The position numbers and the translations under genes were made by a program. From Nocardioides sp. (lineage in GTDB: Bacteria; Actinomycetota; Actinomycetes; Propionibacteriales; Nocardioidaceae), in the NCBI GenBank assembly GCA_025924815.1, contig JAICHQ010000032.1, forward strand, positions 1-33,379: a DNA stretch of 33,379 bases, written 5' to 3'. Below, in pieces: positions 22,220-29,258 of this stretch. Each line of letters starts with the position of its first letter. The stretch's first letter is position 1. The notes under the pieces were generated by a model. The model worked only from the letters and a program-made list of their open reading frames with translations, was not told where the DNA came from and ran no database searches.

Positions 22220-23592
22220 GACACGGCGCTCGTCCCGGGCTCCGTCTGGAAGCCTCCGTTGGGGTTGCCCAGGTAGGGGAACGTCCCCGTGCTCCCGCCG
22301 GCGACCTCGCTCGTGCCGTCGGTCAGGACGCCGGCGGCGCCGTCCGGGGTGAACGACGGGTCGACGAGCGGGATCGTCACGCCGGCGACGGCGCGCAGCT
22401 CGATGGCCACCACGTCGTCGCCGATACGGCGCCCGTTCGGGAACCCGGCAGCGTCGCCGCCGAGCAGGCCCATGCTGTCGGGACTGCTCGAGGGCGGAAC
22501 CGCCACGTTCAGTCGTAGCATGTCGGACTCCACGGTGCCGGTGTAGTTCTGGAACCCGGGCACGACTCCCGACGGGATGCCGGTGAGCAGGATGGCCTGG
22601 AGGTCGGCGCGCGCCTTGTGGTAAGCCGCCAGGTGGGGGAAGACGCCGGGGTAGAGGACCGGCAGCAGCCGGGCCAGCTCCGGGTGGTCGACGTACTTGG
22701 CGAACATGGCGTCACCCCGGGGGTGCCGGGCGTTCCACACGTCCTTGTGGGCCATCGGGGTGATGACCTCGTTGAACAGCGGGTTGCCCAACCGGGAGAC
22801 CTGCTCCCAGGGCCCGTGCCCGACGTACCGACCCTCGGACTTGTCGAACATCCGCGACTTGCGGCGGCTGGCCGAGGCCCAGACGCCGACGACGGCACCG
22901 GGCTTGGCCGGGTTCGTGGGGACGGTCCCGGCGCGGGTGATCTCGCTGATCGGCACCTGGAGCGCGATCGAGTGCACGTTGAAGGCCTGCAACGAGTTGC
23001 GACCCGGCGCATCGGCCATCGGGATCAGGTGCAGATGCTGGAACGGGCGCAGGGTCCCGAGATCGAAGACGCTGCCGAGGTCGACGTGGAACGCGTCGAC
23101 GCGCTGGCCGGCGAAGACCCGACGGCGGCCGATCTTGTGCACGCCCTGGTCGGCGAGGTGCGGGTAGTCCGGCGTGCTGCGCGGGCCGACGTTGACCGGC
23201 GGGCACGGGAGGTGCGACGCCAGCGTCTTCGCCCGGCCGTTCCTGATCCGGGTCACGGAGTAGAACTGCGGCCGGTTCCACGTGGTGTCGTGGATGCCGG
23301 TGATCGGGCCGGTGTTGTAGAGGAAGGTCTTGGGGTCCCGCACCTTGGTGTGGAACCGGAAGCGGTAGGTGAGGTCGGCCTGCCCCTTGCCCTTGTTCGA
23401 GATGTTGATGTCGTAGGCGACGTCGTCGCCGAACTCGTAGAAGTTCGGGCCGCCGTCGGGAGCCTGGAACGGGATGTAGTTCGCGATCAGCGTGACCGTG
23501 CTGGGACGGTCGGGGCTGACGAAGGCGTAGACGTCGGTGCTGTCGGCTACCGGGTCCTTGGCCATCTCGGGTGCTTCGCGGTGCGACGACAT
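22216..23592 (-). CDS. DUF4331 family protein lacking its own signal peptide
   Basis: The 458-residue protein opens directly with MSSHREAPEMAKDPVADSTDVYAFVSP, the N-terminal signature of DUF4331. VTLIANYIPFQAPDGGPNFYEFGDDVAYDINI follows, and later VIALRAVAGVTIPL-type strands. In many relatives I remember, SSHREAP comes just after a cleaved secretion signal. Here the start codon sits right at that point, so the protein has no visible export signal. Directly upstream, one base away, lies a gene for a small Tat-signal protein, which raises the possibility of piggy-back export. The function of DUF4331 is unknown. It is coupled to the downstream His-rich gene by ATGA. Confidence 0.88.
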   Translation of the reverse strand: MSSHREAPEMAKDPVADSTDVYAFVSPDRPSTVTLIANYIPFQAPDGGPNFYEFGDDVAYDINISNKGKGQADLTYRFRFHTKVRDPKTFLYNTGPITGIHDTTWNRPQFYSVTRIRNGRAKTLASHLPCPPVNVGPRSTPDYPHLADQGVHKIGRRRVFAGQRVDAFHVDLGSVFDLGTLRPFQHLHLIPMADAPGRNSLQAFNVHSIALQVPISEITRAGTVPTNPAKPGAVVGVWASASRRKSRMFDKSEGRYVGHGPWEQVSRLGNPLFNEVITPMAHKDVWNARHPRGDAMFAKYVDHPELARLLPVLYPGVFPHLAAYHKARADLQAILLTGIPSGVVPGFQNYTGTVESDMLRLNVAVPPSSSPDSMGLLGGDAAGFPNGRRIGDDVVAIELRAVAGVTIPLVDPSFTPDGAAGVLTDGTSEVAGGSTGTFPYLGNPNGGFQTEPGTSAVS

Positions 23593-23593
23593 G

Positions 23594-23848
23594 TCAGTTG
23601 CCTCCCGCTGCGTTGAGGATCCGCGTCGCGAGGTCGCGGTCGTGGACCACGACCTCCCGCTCGCCGACCATGAGGCGGACCTCGCTGGACCGGTGGTCGT
23701 GCACGTAGGCCACGACCGCCTCCCGAGCGCTCGACGTCGTACGCGGTGCCCCGGCCGCCTGCGCCGACGGGAGCGTCAGCCCGACCGCACCGGCCGCCAC
23801 TCCGGCGCCACCGGCGGCCAGGAGCTTCCTTCTACTGGTGTCGCTCAT
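23594..23848 (-). CDS. Small protein with twin-arginine (Tat) signal
   Basis: The 84-residue protein begins MSDTSRRKLLAAGGAGVAAGAVGLTLPSAQAAGA. This is a Tat signal with SRRKLL, a hydrophobic core and a likely cleavage after AQA-A around residue 32. The mature part is only about 52 residues (SSAREAVVAYVHDHRSSEVRLMVGEREVVVHDRD), with no cysteines and no recognised domain. GGGAGG precedes the ATG at 23848. It is the first gene of the unit with the DUF4331 and His-rich genes. Its layout recalls small Tat helpers such as tyrosinase cofactor MelC1, which carries its partner out, but I see no sequence similarity strong enough to claim that. Confidence 0.8.
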   Translation of the reverse strand: MSDTSRRKLLAAGGAGVAAGAVGLTLPSAQAAGAPRTTSSAREAVVAYVHDHRSSEVRLMVGEREVVVHDRDLATRILNAAGGN

Positions 23849-23943
23849 CAGAGCCTCCCTGTGATGCGCGACCTCCAGGTGAGGCGCGCCACACCGGATT
23901 CGGAGCGCTCGGACGCCCGGATGGGTGGCCCTGAGACCGCCGG

Positions 23944-24579
23944 CTAGGCGGGGGTGAGGATCTCCGGCTCGGTCTTCGCCCGGACCTCGTCGAGGGTGAC
24001 ATCGGGGGCGAGCTCGACCAGCCGGAGTCCGTCCTCGGTGACGTCGAGGACGCACAGGTCGGTGATGACCCGCTGGACGACGCCGCGCCCGGTGTACGGC
24101 AGGGCGCACTCGTTCAGGATCTTCTTCGAGCCGTCCTTGGCGACGTGCTCCATCAGCACGATCACGCGCTTGGCGCCGTGGACGAGGTCCATCGCGCCGC
24201 CCATCCCCTTGACCATCTTCCCGGGGATCATCCAGTTCGAGATGTCGCCCTTCGCCGAGACCTGCATCGCGCCGAGGATCGCGGCGTCGATCTTGCCGCC
24301 GCGGATCATCCCGAACGAGGTGGCGGAGTCGAAGAACGACGCGCCCTTGCGCAAGGTGACGGTCTCCTTGCCGGCGTTGATCAGGTCGGGGTCCTCGTCG
24401 CCCTCGTAGGGGTAGGCACCGACCCCGAGGATGCCGTTCTCCGACTGCAGGACCAGCTCGACGTCGTCGGCGACGTAGTTGGGCACCAGCGTGGGCAGCC
24501 CGATGCCCAGGTTCACGTAGGAGCCGTCGGTCAGCTCCGAGGCCGCCCGCGCGGCCATCTCCTCACGCGTCCAGGCCAT
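23944..24579 (-). CDS. scoB: 3-oxoacid CoA-transferase, subunit B
   Basis: The 211-residue protein has the B-subunit pattern: [16 protein letters not shown] near residue 20, [11 protein letters not shown] with the catalytic glutamate E47 that forms the CoA thioester, [40 protein letters not shown], and the C-terminal [14 protein letters not shown]. It pairs with the A subunit encoded one base upstream. The enzyme moves CoA between acyl-CoA and 3-oxoacids (succinyl-CoA:acetoacetate or 3-oxoadipate type). The exact acceptor cannot be decided from sequence, so the symbol is provisional. It links to acetyl-CoA metabolism. Confidence 0.9.
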   Translation of the reverse strand: MAWTREEMAARAASELTDGSYVNLGIGLPTLVPNYVADDVELVLQSENGILGVGAYPYEGDEDPDLINAGKETVTLRKGASFFDSATSFGMIRGGKIDAAILGAMQVSAKGDISNWMIPGKMVKGMGGAMDLVHGAKRVIVLMEHVAKDGSKKILNECALPYTGRGVVQRVITDLCVLDVTEDGLRLVELAPDVTLDEVRAKTEPEILTPA

Positions 24580-24580
24580 G

Positions 24581-25390
24581 TCAGTTCCCTCCCGTGGTCT
24601 CGCCAGGCTCGACCGACGAGGGTCGCGGACGCGTCGTCCGCTTCTCGATCCTCTTGTCGGCGGCCTGCTCCGAGGTCAGCGCGACCACCCGTTGCACGTA
24701 GACGCCCGGCGTGTGCACGTCCTCCGGTTTGATCGCGCCGGGCTCCACCAGGTGCTCGACCTCTGCGATGGTGACCCGGCCGCACATCGCGGCGAGCGGG
24801 TTGAAGTTGCGTGCGGACTCGCGGTAGACGAGGTTGCCGTGCCGGTCGCCCATCCACGCCCGGACCAGCCCGTAGTCGGCGACGATCGACTCCTCGAGGA
24901 CGTACTCGCGGGTCTCCCCCTCGACCTCGAAGGAGCGGGTCTCCTTGGGCGGGGAGCTGACGACGACGTTCCCCTCCGCGTCGTAGCGCCACGGCAGCCC
25001 GCCCTCGGCCACCTGGGTGCCGCCGCCGGTCGCGGTGAAGAACGCCGGGATCCCGGACCCGCCGGCCCTCATCCGCTCCGCGAGCGTGCCCTGGGGGGTC
25101 AGCTCGACCTCCAGCTCACCGGAGAGGTACTGGCGGGCGAACTCCTTGTTCTCGCCGACGTAGGAGGCGATCATCCGCCGCAGCCGCTTCGACATCAGCA
25201 GCCTGCCCAGCCCCCACTCGTCGACGCCGCAGTTGTTCGAGACCGCCTCCAGCTCGTCCGCGCCTTGTTCGAGGATCGCCTCGATCAGCACCGAGGGCAC
25301 CCCACACAGACCGAACCCGCCGACCGCCAGCGTGGATCCCGACGAGACGTCGGCCACCGCATCGGCGGCGCTCGCCACGACCTTGTCCAT
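24581..25390 (-). CDS. scoA: 3-oxoacid CoA-transferase, subunit A
   Basis: The 269-residue protein has the A-subunit motifs: [23 protein letters not shown] near residue 20 (oxyanion and CoA-binding region), [66 protein letters not shown], and [15 protein letters not shown]. It is somewhat longer than typical (about 230-250), with a charged C-terminal tail of Arg, Pro and Thr. ATG 25390 follows AGGAGGTGGGTGC, the best Shine-Dalgarno sequence of the window. It forms a two-gene operon with subunit B. Confidence 0.9.
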   Translation of the reverse strand: MDKVVASAADAVADVSSGSTLAVGGFGLCGVPSVLIEAILEQGADELEAVSNNCGVDEWGLGRLLMSKRLRRMIASYVGENKEFARQYLSGELEVELTPQGTLAERMRAGGSGIPAFFTATGGGTQVAEGGLPWRYDAEGNVVVSSPPKETRSFEVEGETREYVLEESIVADYGLVRAWMGDRHGNLVYRESARNFNPLAAMCGRVTIAEVEHLVEPGAIKPEDVHTPGVYVQRVVALTSEQAADKRIEKRTTRPRPSSVEPGETTGGN

Positions 25391-25453
25391 GCACCCACCT
25401 CCTGGTCCGCATCCTGCCACGGGGGCCGTACGCCGGACCGCGGGGCCGGTGCG

Positions 25454-26419
25454 TCAGGTCGGGTCCGGGAGCGACCAGACGGCACCCTCCACCAGCACGT
25501 GTACGGCTCCCCCGCCGACACACGCGCCCTGCACCCGTCCGTCTGGCAGGGGATGGGCCTTCCATTCGTTGCCGTCGTGCCAGCAGAGCCGGTTGCCCCG
25601 CTCCAGCGCGGCGATGAGCAAGGGGCTGTCGCGCTGGGCCTCCTCGACCAGGACGACCGGGCGGCCGTCCAGCGAGTCGGGCGCCAGGTCGAGCGCCGGC
25701 AGGTCGACGTTGGTGGTGCGCAGCAGCCCGCGGAACGGGAGCGGCAGCACCTGGTAGACCACCACGCGCCCGTCGAGGTGGCCGGCGATCCACGTGTGCC
25801 GGCCGAACTGGCCGGTGGCCACCGAGCACAGGGCGCTCGGTGACGGCGTGAGATGGATGCGCCGCCAGTCACTGTCGGCCGCGCCCAGAGACAGGGCCTG
25901 CGCCGCCCCGGACTCGCCGAGTGGCCCGGCCACGACCACGGACTCCCGCTCGTAGAACGAGTACGCCAGACGGGTTGCGGGGTCGCCGTCGAGGTCGAGG
26001 TCGCGCACACGCGGCTGGCCGCCGAGGATCGCCCGTTCGCGCTGGTGGACGCGCACCCGCCAGGTGCCCCCGTCGAGCACCGCGGAGAGGATCTGGTCGG
26101 CATGGGCATCGAGGAGGGGCGCGGCCCACGCTGCGTCGACCGCGTCGAGCGAGTGCGGCACGAACATGCTGCCGTCGGTGTACGCCGCCCACAGGTGCAG
26201 CCGTCCGTCCGCGCCGCGCCCGGTCAACCAGGTCTGCTCGCCCTGGGCGACACCGAGCACCCCGAAGGAGTCGATCAGCAGTCCGTCGTACGTCCGCGCA
26301 GTGGAGTGGGGCAGTCGCAAGGGCACGACGAACGCGTTGCCGTCGGCGCCGATCCCGGCGCACAGGCCGCGTGCGAGTGTGGTGACCCGCCCGGCGACCT
26401 CCAGTCTGGTCCAGTCCAT
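25454..26419 (-). CDS. Unknown 321-residue protein, possibly beta-propeller-like
   Basis: The protein starts MDWTRLEVAGRVTTLARGLCAG and has no signal peptide or membrane segment. Short beta-rich repeats recur, each with an aspartate turn and an aromatic strand: QTWLTGRGADGRLHLWAAYTDGS, RHTWIAGHLDGRVVVYQVLPL, NRLCWHDGNEWKAHPLPDGRV and GAVHVLVEGAVWSLPD. The spacing is compatible with a beta-propeller, but no known repeat family is recognised, and I assign no function. ATG 26419 is preceded by GGGGGAG, and a TACCGT hexamer lies at 26444-26439 on the minus strand. It is divergent from the arsA-like pair. Confidence 0.7.
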   Translation of the reverse strand: MDWTRLEVAGRVTTLARGLCAGIGADGNAFVVPLRLPHSTARTYDGLLIDSFGVLGVAQGEQTWLTGRGADGRLHLWAAYTDGSMFVPHSLDAVDAAWAAPLLDAHADQILSAVLDGGTWRVRVHQRERAILGGQPRVRDLDLDGDPATRLAYSFYERESVVVAGPLGESGAAQALSLGAADSDWRRIHLTPSPSALCSVATGQFGRHTWIAGHLDGRVVVYQVLPLPFRGLLRTTNVDLPALDLAPDSLDGRPVVLVEEAQRDSPLLIAALERGNRLCWHDGNEWKAHPLPDGRVQGACVGGGAVHVLVEGAVWSLPDPT

Positions 26420-26499
26420 CGGTACTCCCCCGGGGAAGACGGTAGGGGTCGCGGGCCGGACCTGCAGGGGACTCGCCAAACCTTCACCTTGCGTGCCAC

Positions 26500-26505
26500 T
26501 AGGCT
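26500..26505 (+). promoter_or_regulatory. -10 element TAGGCT, leaderless ArsA-like operon
   Basis: TAGGCT ends 7 nt before the GTG at 26513, consistent with leaderless transcription. No other good start or Shine-Dalgarno sequence is near. Confidence 0.5.
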
Positions 26506-26512
26506 TGATGAG

Positions 26513-27520
26513 GTGCCGAGCCGCGACTTCCCGCAGGTCCGCCTGCACATCGTCACGGGCAAAGGTGGCACCGGGAAGTCGACGGTCGCCGCCGGGCTGG
26601 CTCTCGGGCTCGCCTCGACCGGCACCCATGTGCTGCTCTGCGAGGTCGAGGGGCGCCAGGGCATCGCCCGGATGTTCGACGTGGAACCGCTGCCGTACGC
26701 CGAGCGCCGGATCGCGACCGGCCTGCCCGGAGCGGACGGCGGGCGGGGCGGCATCGTGCACGCACTGCACGTCGACCCCGAGTCGGCGCTCCTGGAGTAC
26801 CTCTCGATGTACTACAAGCTCGGCCGTGCGGGAAAGGCCCTGGACCGCTTCGGGGTGGTCGAGTTCGCGACCACGATCGCGCCGGGGGTCCGCGACGTCC
26901 TGCTGACGGGGAAGGTCTACGAGGCAACCAAGCGCAACGCCCGCAACAAGCACGCCATCACCTACGACGCCGTCGTGCTCGACGCCCCGCCGACCGGCCG
27001 GATCGCGCAGTTCCTCGGCGTCAACCAGGAGCTCGCCGGGCTGGCCAGGATGGGGCCGATCAAGAACCAGGCCGACTCGGTGACCTCCCTGTTCCGGTCC
27101 GGGCGCACCGCCGTGCACCTGGTCACCGTCCTGGAGGAGATGCCGGTGCAGGAGACCGCCGACGGGATCGCCCAGCTCCGGGCCCACGACCTGCCGGTCG
27201 GCGGCGTCATCGTCAACCAGGTGAGGCCCCGCGACCTCGGCGAGAAGGACCTGGTCGCGGTGCGCGCCGGGAAGCTCACCAAGCGCAAGCTCGCCGCCGA
27301 CCTCAACCGGGTCGGCCTGACCGGCAGCGCCGAGCTGGTCCTGGGCCTGTTCACCGAGGCCTGCGACCACGCCGAGCGCCGGGCGCTGGAGGACGCCCAG
27401 CGGGGTCTTGTCGCGGGCCTGGACGTGCCGACCTACGAGCTGCCGCGGCTGGTCGGCGGCGTCGACCTGGGCGGTCTGTACGAGTTGGCCGGCCTGCTCC
27501 GCGAGCAGGGACTTGCGTGA
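26513..27520 (+). CDS. ArsA/Get3-like ATPase, first of a pair (Rv3679-like)
   Basis: The 335-residue protein has a deviant Walker A motif HIVTGKGGTGKSTVAAGL with the signature lysine (GKGG-x-GKS), a switch motif AVVLDAPPTGR and an ArsA-type body. It lacks the paired-cysteine metalloid-binding site of true ArsA and a tail-anchor groove signature. Mycobacterial Rv3679-Rv3680 form a similar pair (recalled). The product should be a cytoplasmic ATPase that works as a dimer with the next gene product. GTG 26513 was chosen because TAGGCT sits 7 nt upstream. The frame continues upstream but would overlap the divergent promoter. Confidence 0.88.
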   Translation: MPSRDFPQVRLHIVTGKGGTGKSTVAAGLALGLASTGTHVLLCEVEGRQGIARMFDVEPLPYAERRIATGLPGADGGRGGIVHALHVDPESALLEYLSMYYKLGRAGKALDRFGVVEFATTIAPGVRDVLLTGKVYEATKRNARNKHAITYDAVVLDAPPTGRIAQFLGVNQELAGLARMGPIKNQADSVTSLFRSGRTAVHLVTVLEEMPVQETADGIAQLRAHDLPVGGVIVNQVRPRDLGEKDLVAVRAGKLTKRKLAADLNRVGLTGSAELVLGLFTEACDHAERRALEDAQRGLVAGLDVPTYELPRLVGGVDLGGLYELAGLLREQGLA

Positions 27521-27538
27521 GCCAGGGATGAGCAGGCC

Positions 27539-28720
27539 ATGACCCGCCCCCGCAGCCGCGTCGGCCCGCAGTCGCTGGACGGCGGCCACCCCCTCGACGT
27601 CGACCGCCTACTCGACGACCCGGCCACGGGGATCATCGTGTGCTGCGGCTCCGGCGGGGTCGGCAAGACGACGACGTCGGCCGCGCTGGCGCTGCGCGCC
27701 GCCGAGCGCGGCCGGACGGTCGTCGTCCTCACCATCGACCCGGCGCGCCGACTCGCCCAGTCGATGGGGATCGAGGTCCTCGACAACACGCCGCGGCCGG
27801 TGGCGGGGGTCTCGACGACCGCCAGCGGCGGCTCGCTCGACGCCATGATGCTCGACATGAAGCGCACCTTCGACGAGGTGGTGGAGAGCCAGGCCAGCCC
27901 CGAGAAGGCCCAGCAGATCCTGCGCAACCCGTTCTACATCGCGTTGTCGAGCTCGTTCGCCGGCACGCAGGAGTACATGGCGATGGAGAAGCTCGGACAG
28001 ATCCACGCCGACGCCCGGCGCGACGGCACCTACGACCTGATCGTGGTAGACACCCCGCCCTCACGGTCGGCGCTGGACTTCCTCGACGCCCCCGAACGGC
28101 TCTCCAGCTTCCTCGACGGCCGCTTCATCAGGCTGCTGCTCGCGCCGGCCAAGGGTCCCGCGCGGCTGATGTCCGCCGGCCTCGGGATGGTGACCAACGC
28201 GCTCACCAAGGTGCTGGGCGCCCAGGTGCTGCGTGACATGCAGACCTTCGTGGCGGCGTTCGACACGCTGTTCGGGGGCTTCCGCCAGCGCGCCCAGAAG
28301 ACCTTCGAGCTGTTGCAGGCCGACGGGACGGCGTTCCTCGTGGTGGCGGCGCCGGAGCCCGACGCCCTGCGTGAGGCGGCGTACTTCGTGGAGCGCCTCG
28401 GCGAGGACGACATGCCGGTGGCGGGGCTCGTGGTCAACCGAGCCAGCCCGGAGCAGCACGGTGACATCACGGCGGAGGAGGCGATGGCCGCGGCCCAACG
28501 GCTGCGCAAGGACGGCGCGGACTCGCTCACCGCCGGACTGCTGCGGCTGCACGCCGACCACATGCGGATGGTGGAGCGGGAGACCCTGCTGCGGCACCGC
28601 TTCGAGGCGGCGCACCCGCAGGTGCCGATCGCGGTGGTGCCGGCCCTGGCGGGCGACGTCCACGACCTGGCGGGGTTGCGCCAGGTCGGCGCGCTCTTAG
28701 CGGGGGAGCGGCCGACCTGA
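27539..28720 (+). CDS. ArsA/Get3-like ATPase, second of a pair (Rv3680-like)
   Basis: The 393-residue protein has the P-loop IIVCCGSGGVGKTTTSAALALRA. The signature lysine of the deviant Walker A (GKGG) is replaced by serine (GSGG), whereas its partner keeps it. LTIDPARRLAQSMGI and LIVVDTPPSRSALDFLDAPERL (switch region) follow, and then a helical domain (about 150-270) that may bind a client. Only 18 bp separate the genes, so they are one operon. The lysine asymmetry suggests a heterodimer in which one subunit reaches across to the other's nucleotide. Function in this organism is not known. Confidence 0.9.
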   Translation: MTRPRSRVGPQSLDGGHPLDVDRLLDDPATGIIVCCGSGGVGKTTTSAALALRAAERGRTVVVLTIDPARRLAQSMGIEVLDNTPRPVAGVSTTASGGSLDAMMLDMKRTFDEVVESQASPEKAQQILRNPFYIALSSSFAGTQEYMAMEKLGQIHADARRDGTYDLIVVDTPPSRSALDFLDAPERLSSFLDGRFIRLLLAPAKGPARLMSAGLGMVTNALTKVLGAQVLRDMQTFVAAFDTLFGGFRQRAQKTFELLQADGTAFLVVAAPEPDALREAAYFVERLGEDDMPVAGLVVNRASPEQHGDITAEEAMAAAQRLRKDGADSLTAGLLRLHADHMRMVERETLLRHRFEAAHPQVPIAVVPALAGDVHDLAGLRQVGALLAGERPT

Positions 28721-28756
28721 CGCGTGTGGCCCGACGGTGCCGGATGTGGTTGTTCT

Positions 28757-28781
28757 CGTCAGCGCGGCTCAGGCGCTGACG
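28757..28781. terminator. Hairpin between the ArsA-like pair and whiB4
   Basis: CGTCAGCGC and GCGCTGACG form a perfect 9-bp stem with a 7-nt loop that contains the whiB4 stop codon. It can serve both convergent genes. There is no T-run. Confidence 0.5.
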
Positions 28782-29056
28782 ACGACACCCGTGTGCTGCT
28801 CGCGAGCCGTTTCGAGAACGGCCCGCCACGATGCGTTCGGACGACGGCGAAGAAGGGCTCGGCGCTCACGCTCGGTCATCCCGCCCCAGACGCCCCACTC
28901 GATCTGGTTGTCGAGAGCCTCCGCGAGGCACTCGGTGCGCACAGGACACGCACCGCAGACCTGCTTCACCTTGTTCTGTTCCGCACCACGCACGAACAGC
29001 TTGTCGGGTTGCTGACCCCGGCATGCAGCCTGGGCAGCCCAATCTTGATTCCACAT
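28769..29056 (-). CDS. whiB4: WhiB-family iron-sulfur regulator, WhiB4-like
   Basis: The 95-residue protein has the four cluster cysteines C12, C34, C37 and C43 (C-x21-C-x2-C-x5-C), the turn GVWGGMTERERRALLRRR and a basic C-terminal region. WhiB proteins bind a redox-sensitive [4Fe-4S] cluster and DNA or the sigma factor. The order ArsA-like pair, whiB4, ponA2 is the same as in mycobacteria, so I call WhiB4. ATG 29056 (MWNQDW) is chosen by family length; an upstream in-frame ATG at 29137 would add 27 residues. A GGGGAC before the start may serve as ribosome binding site. Confidence 0.9.
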   Translation of the reverse strand: MWNQDWAAQAACRGQQPDKLFVRGAEQNKVKQVCGACPVRTECLAEALDNQIEWGVWGGMTERERRALLRRRPNASWRAVLETAREQHTGVVVSA

Positions 29057-29182
29057 AGTGACGTCCCCACGATCGTCAGTGACTGAGCTTCCCCATGAAG
29101 CCACCCGCCCGAACGAATGTTCCAGTCGAAGCACCAAGGTAAAGAGTGGGCGGCGGTCGGGGACAGACTCATCCGGGTTGAA

Positions 29183-29257
29183 CCCCGTAGTCCCATCGGA
29201 CTAGTAGACGGGGGTCGAGAATGGGCACCTTTCTGGCCCGTCACGTAGTCTCATCGG
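29183..29257. promoter_or_regulatory. Inverted and direct repeats between whiB4 and ponA2
   Basis: TAGTCC-CATC-GGACTA (29188-29203) is a perfect 6-bp inverted repeat set inside CCCCG/CGGGG (29183-29187 and 29209-29213). Its first 12 bases, TAGTCCCATCGG, recur as TAGTCTCATCGG at 29246-29257, directly over the ponA2 -10 element. This suggests a regulator binding twice or a duplicated promoter. Confidence 0.4.
29246..29251 (+). promoter_or_regulatory. -10 element TAGTCT, leaderless ponA2
   Basis: TAGTCT ends 7 nt before the ATG at 29259, with no Shine-Dalgarno sequence between. Confidence 0.5.
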
Positions 29258-29258
29258 C

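Noticed and set aside
25853..26512. N-terminal extension of the first ArsA-like protein
   Set aside because: It is antisense to the unknown 321-residue gene and reads as high-GC open-frame noise; the P-loop follows closely after GTG 26513.
27528..27542. Four-codon ORF (MSRP) overlapping the start of the second ArsA-like gene
   Set aside because: It could couple translation, but an ORF this short arises by chance and has no clear ribosome binding site.
29057..29160. ECF-type promoter (GGAAC with a distal element) upstream of whiB4
   Set aside because: GGAAC is present on the minus strand, but the -10 part does not match at 16-18 bp spacing.
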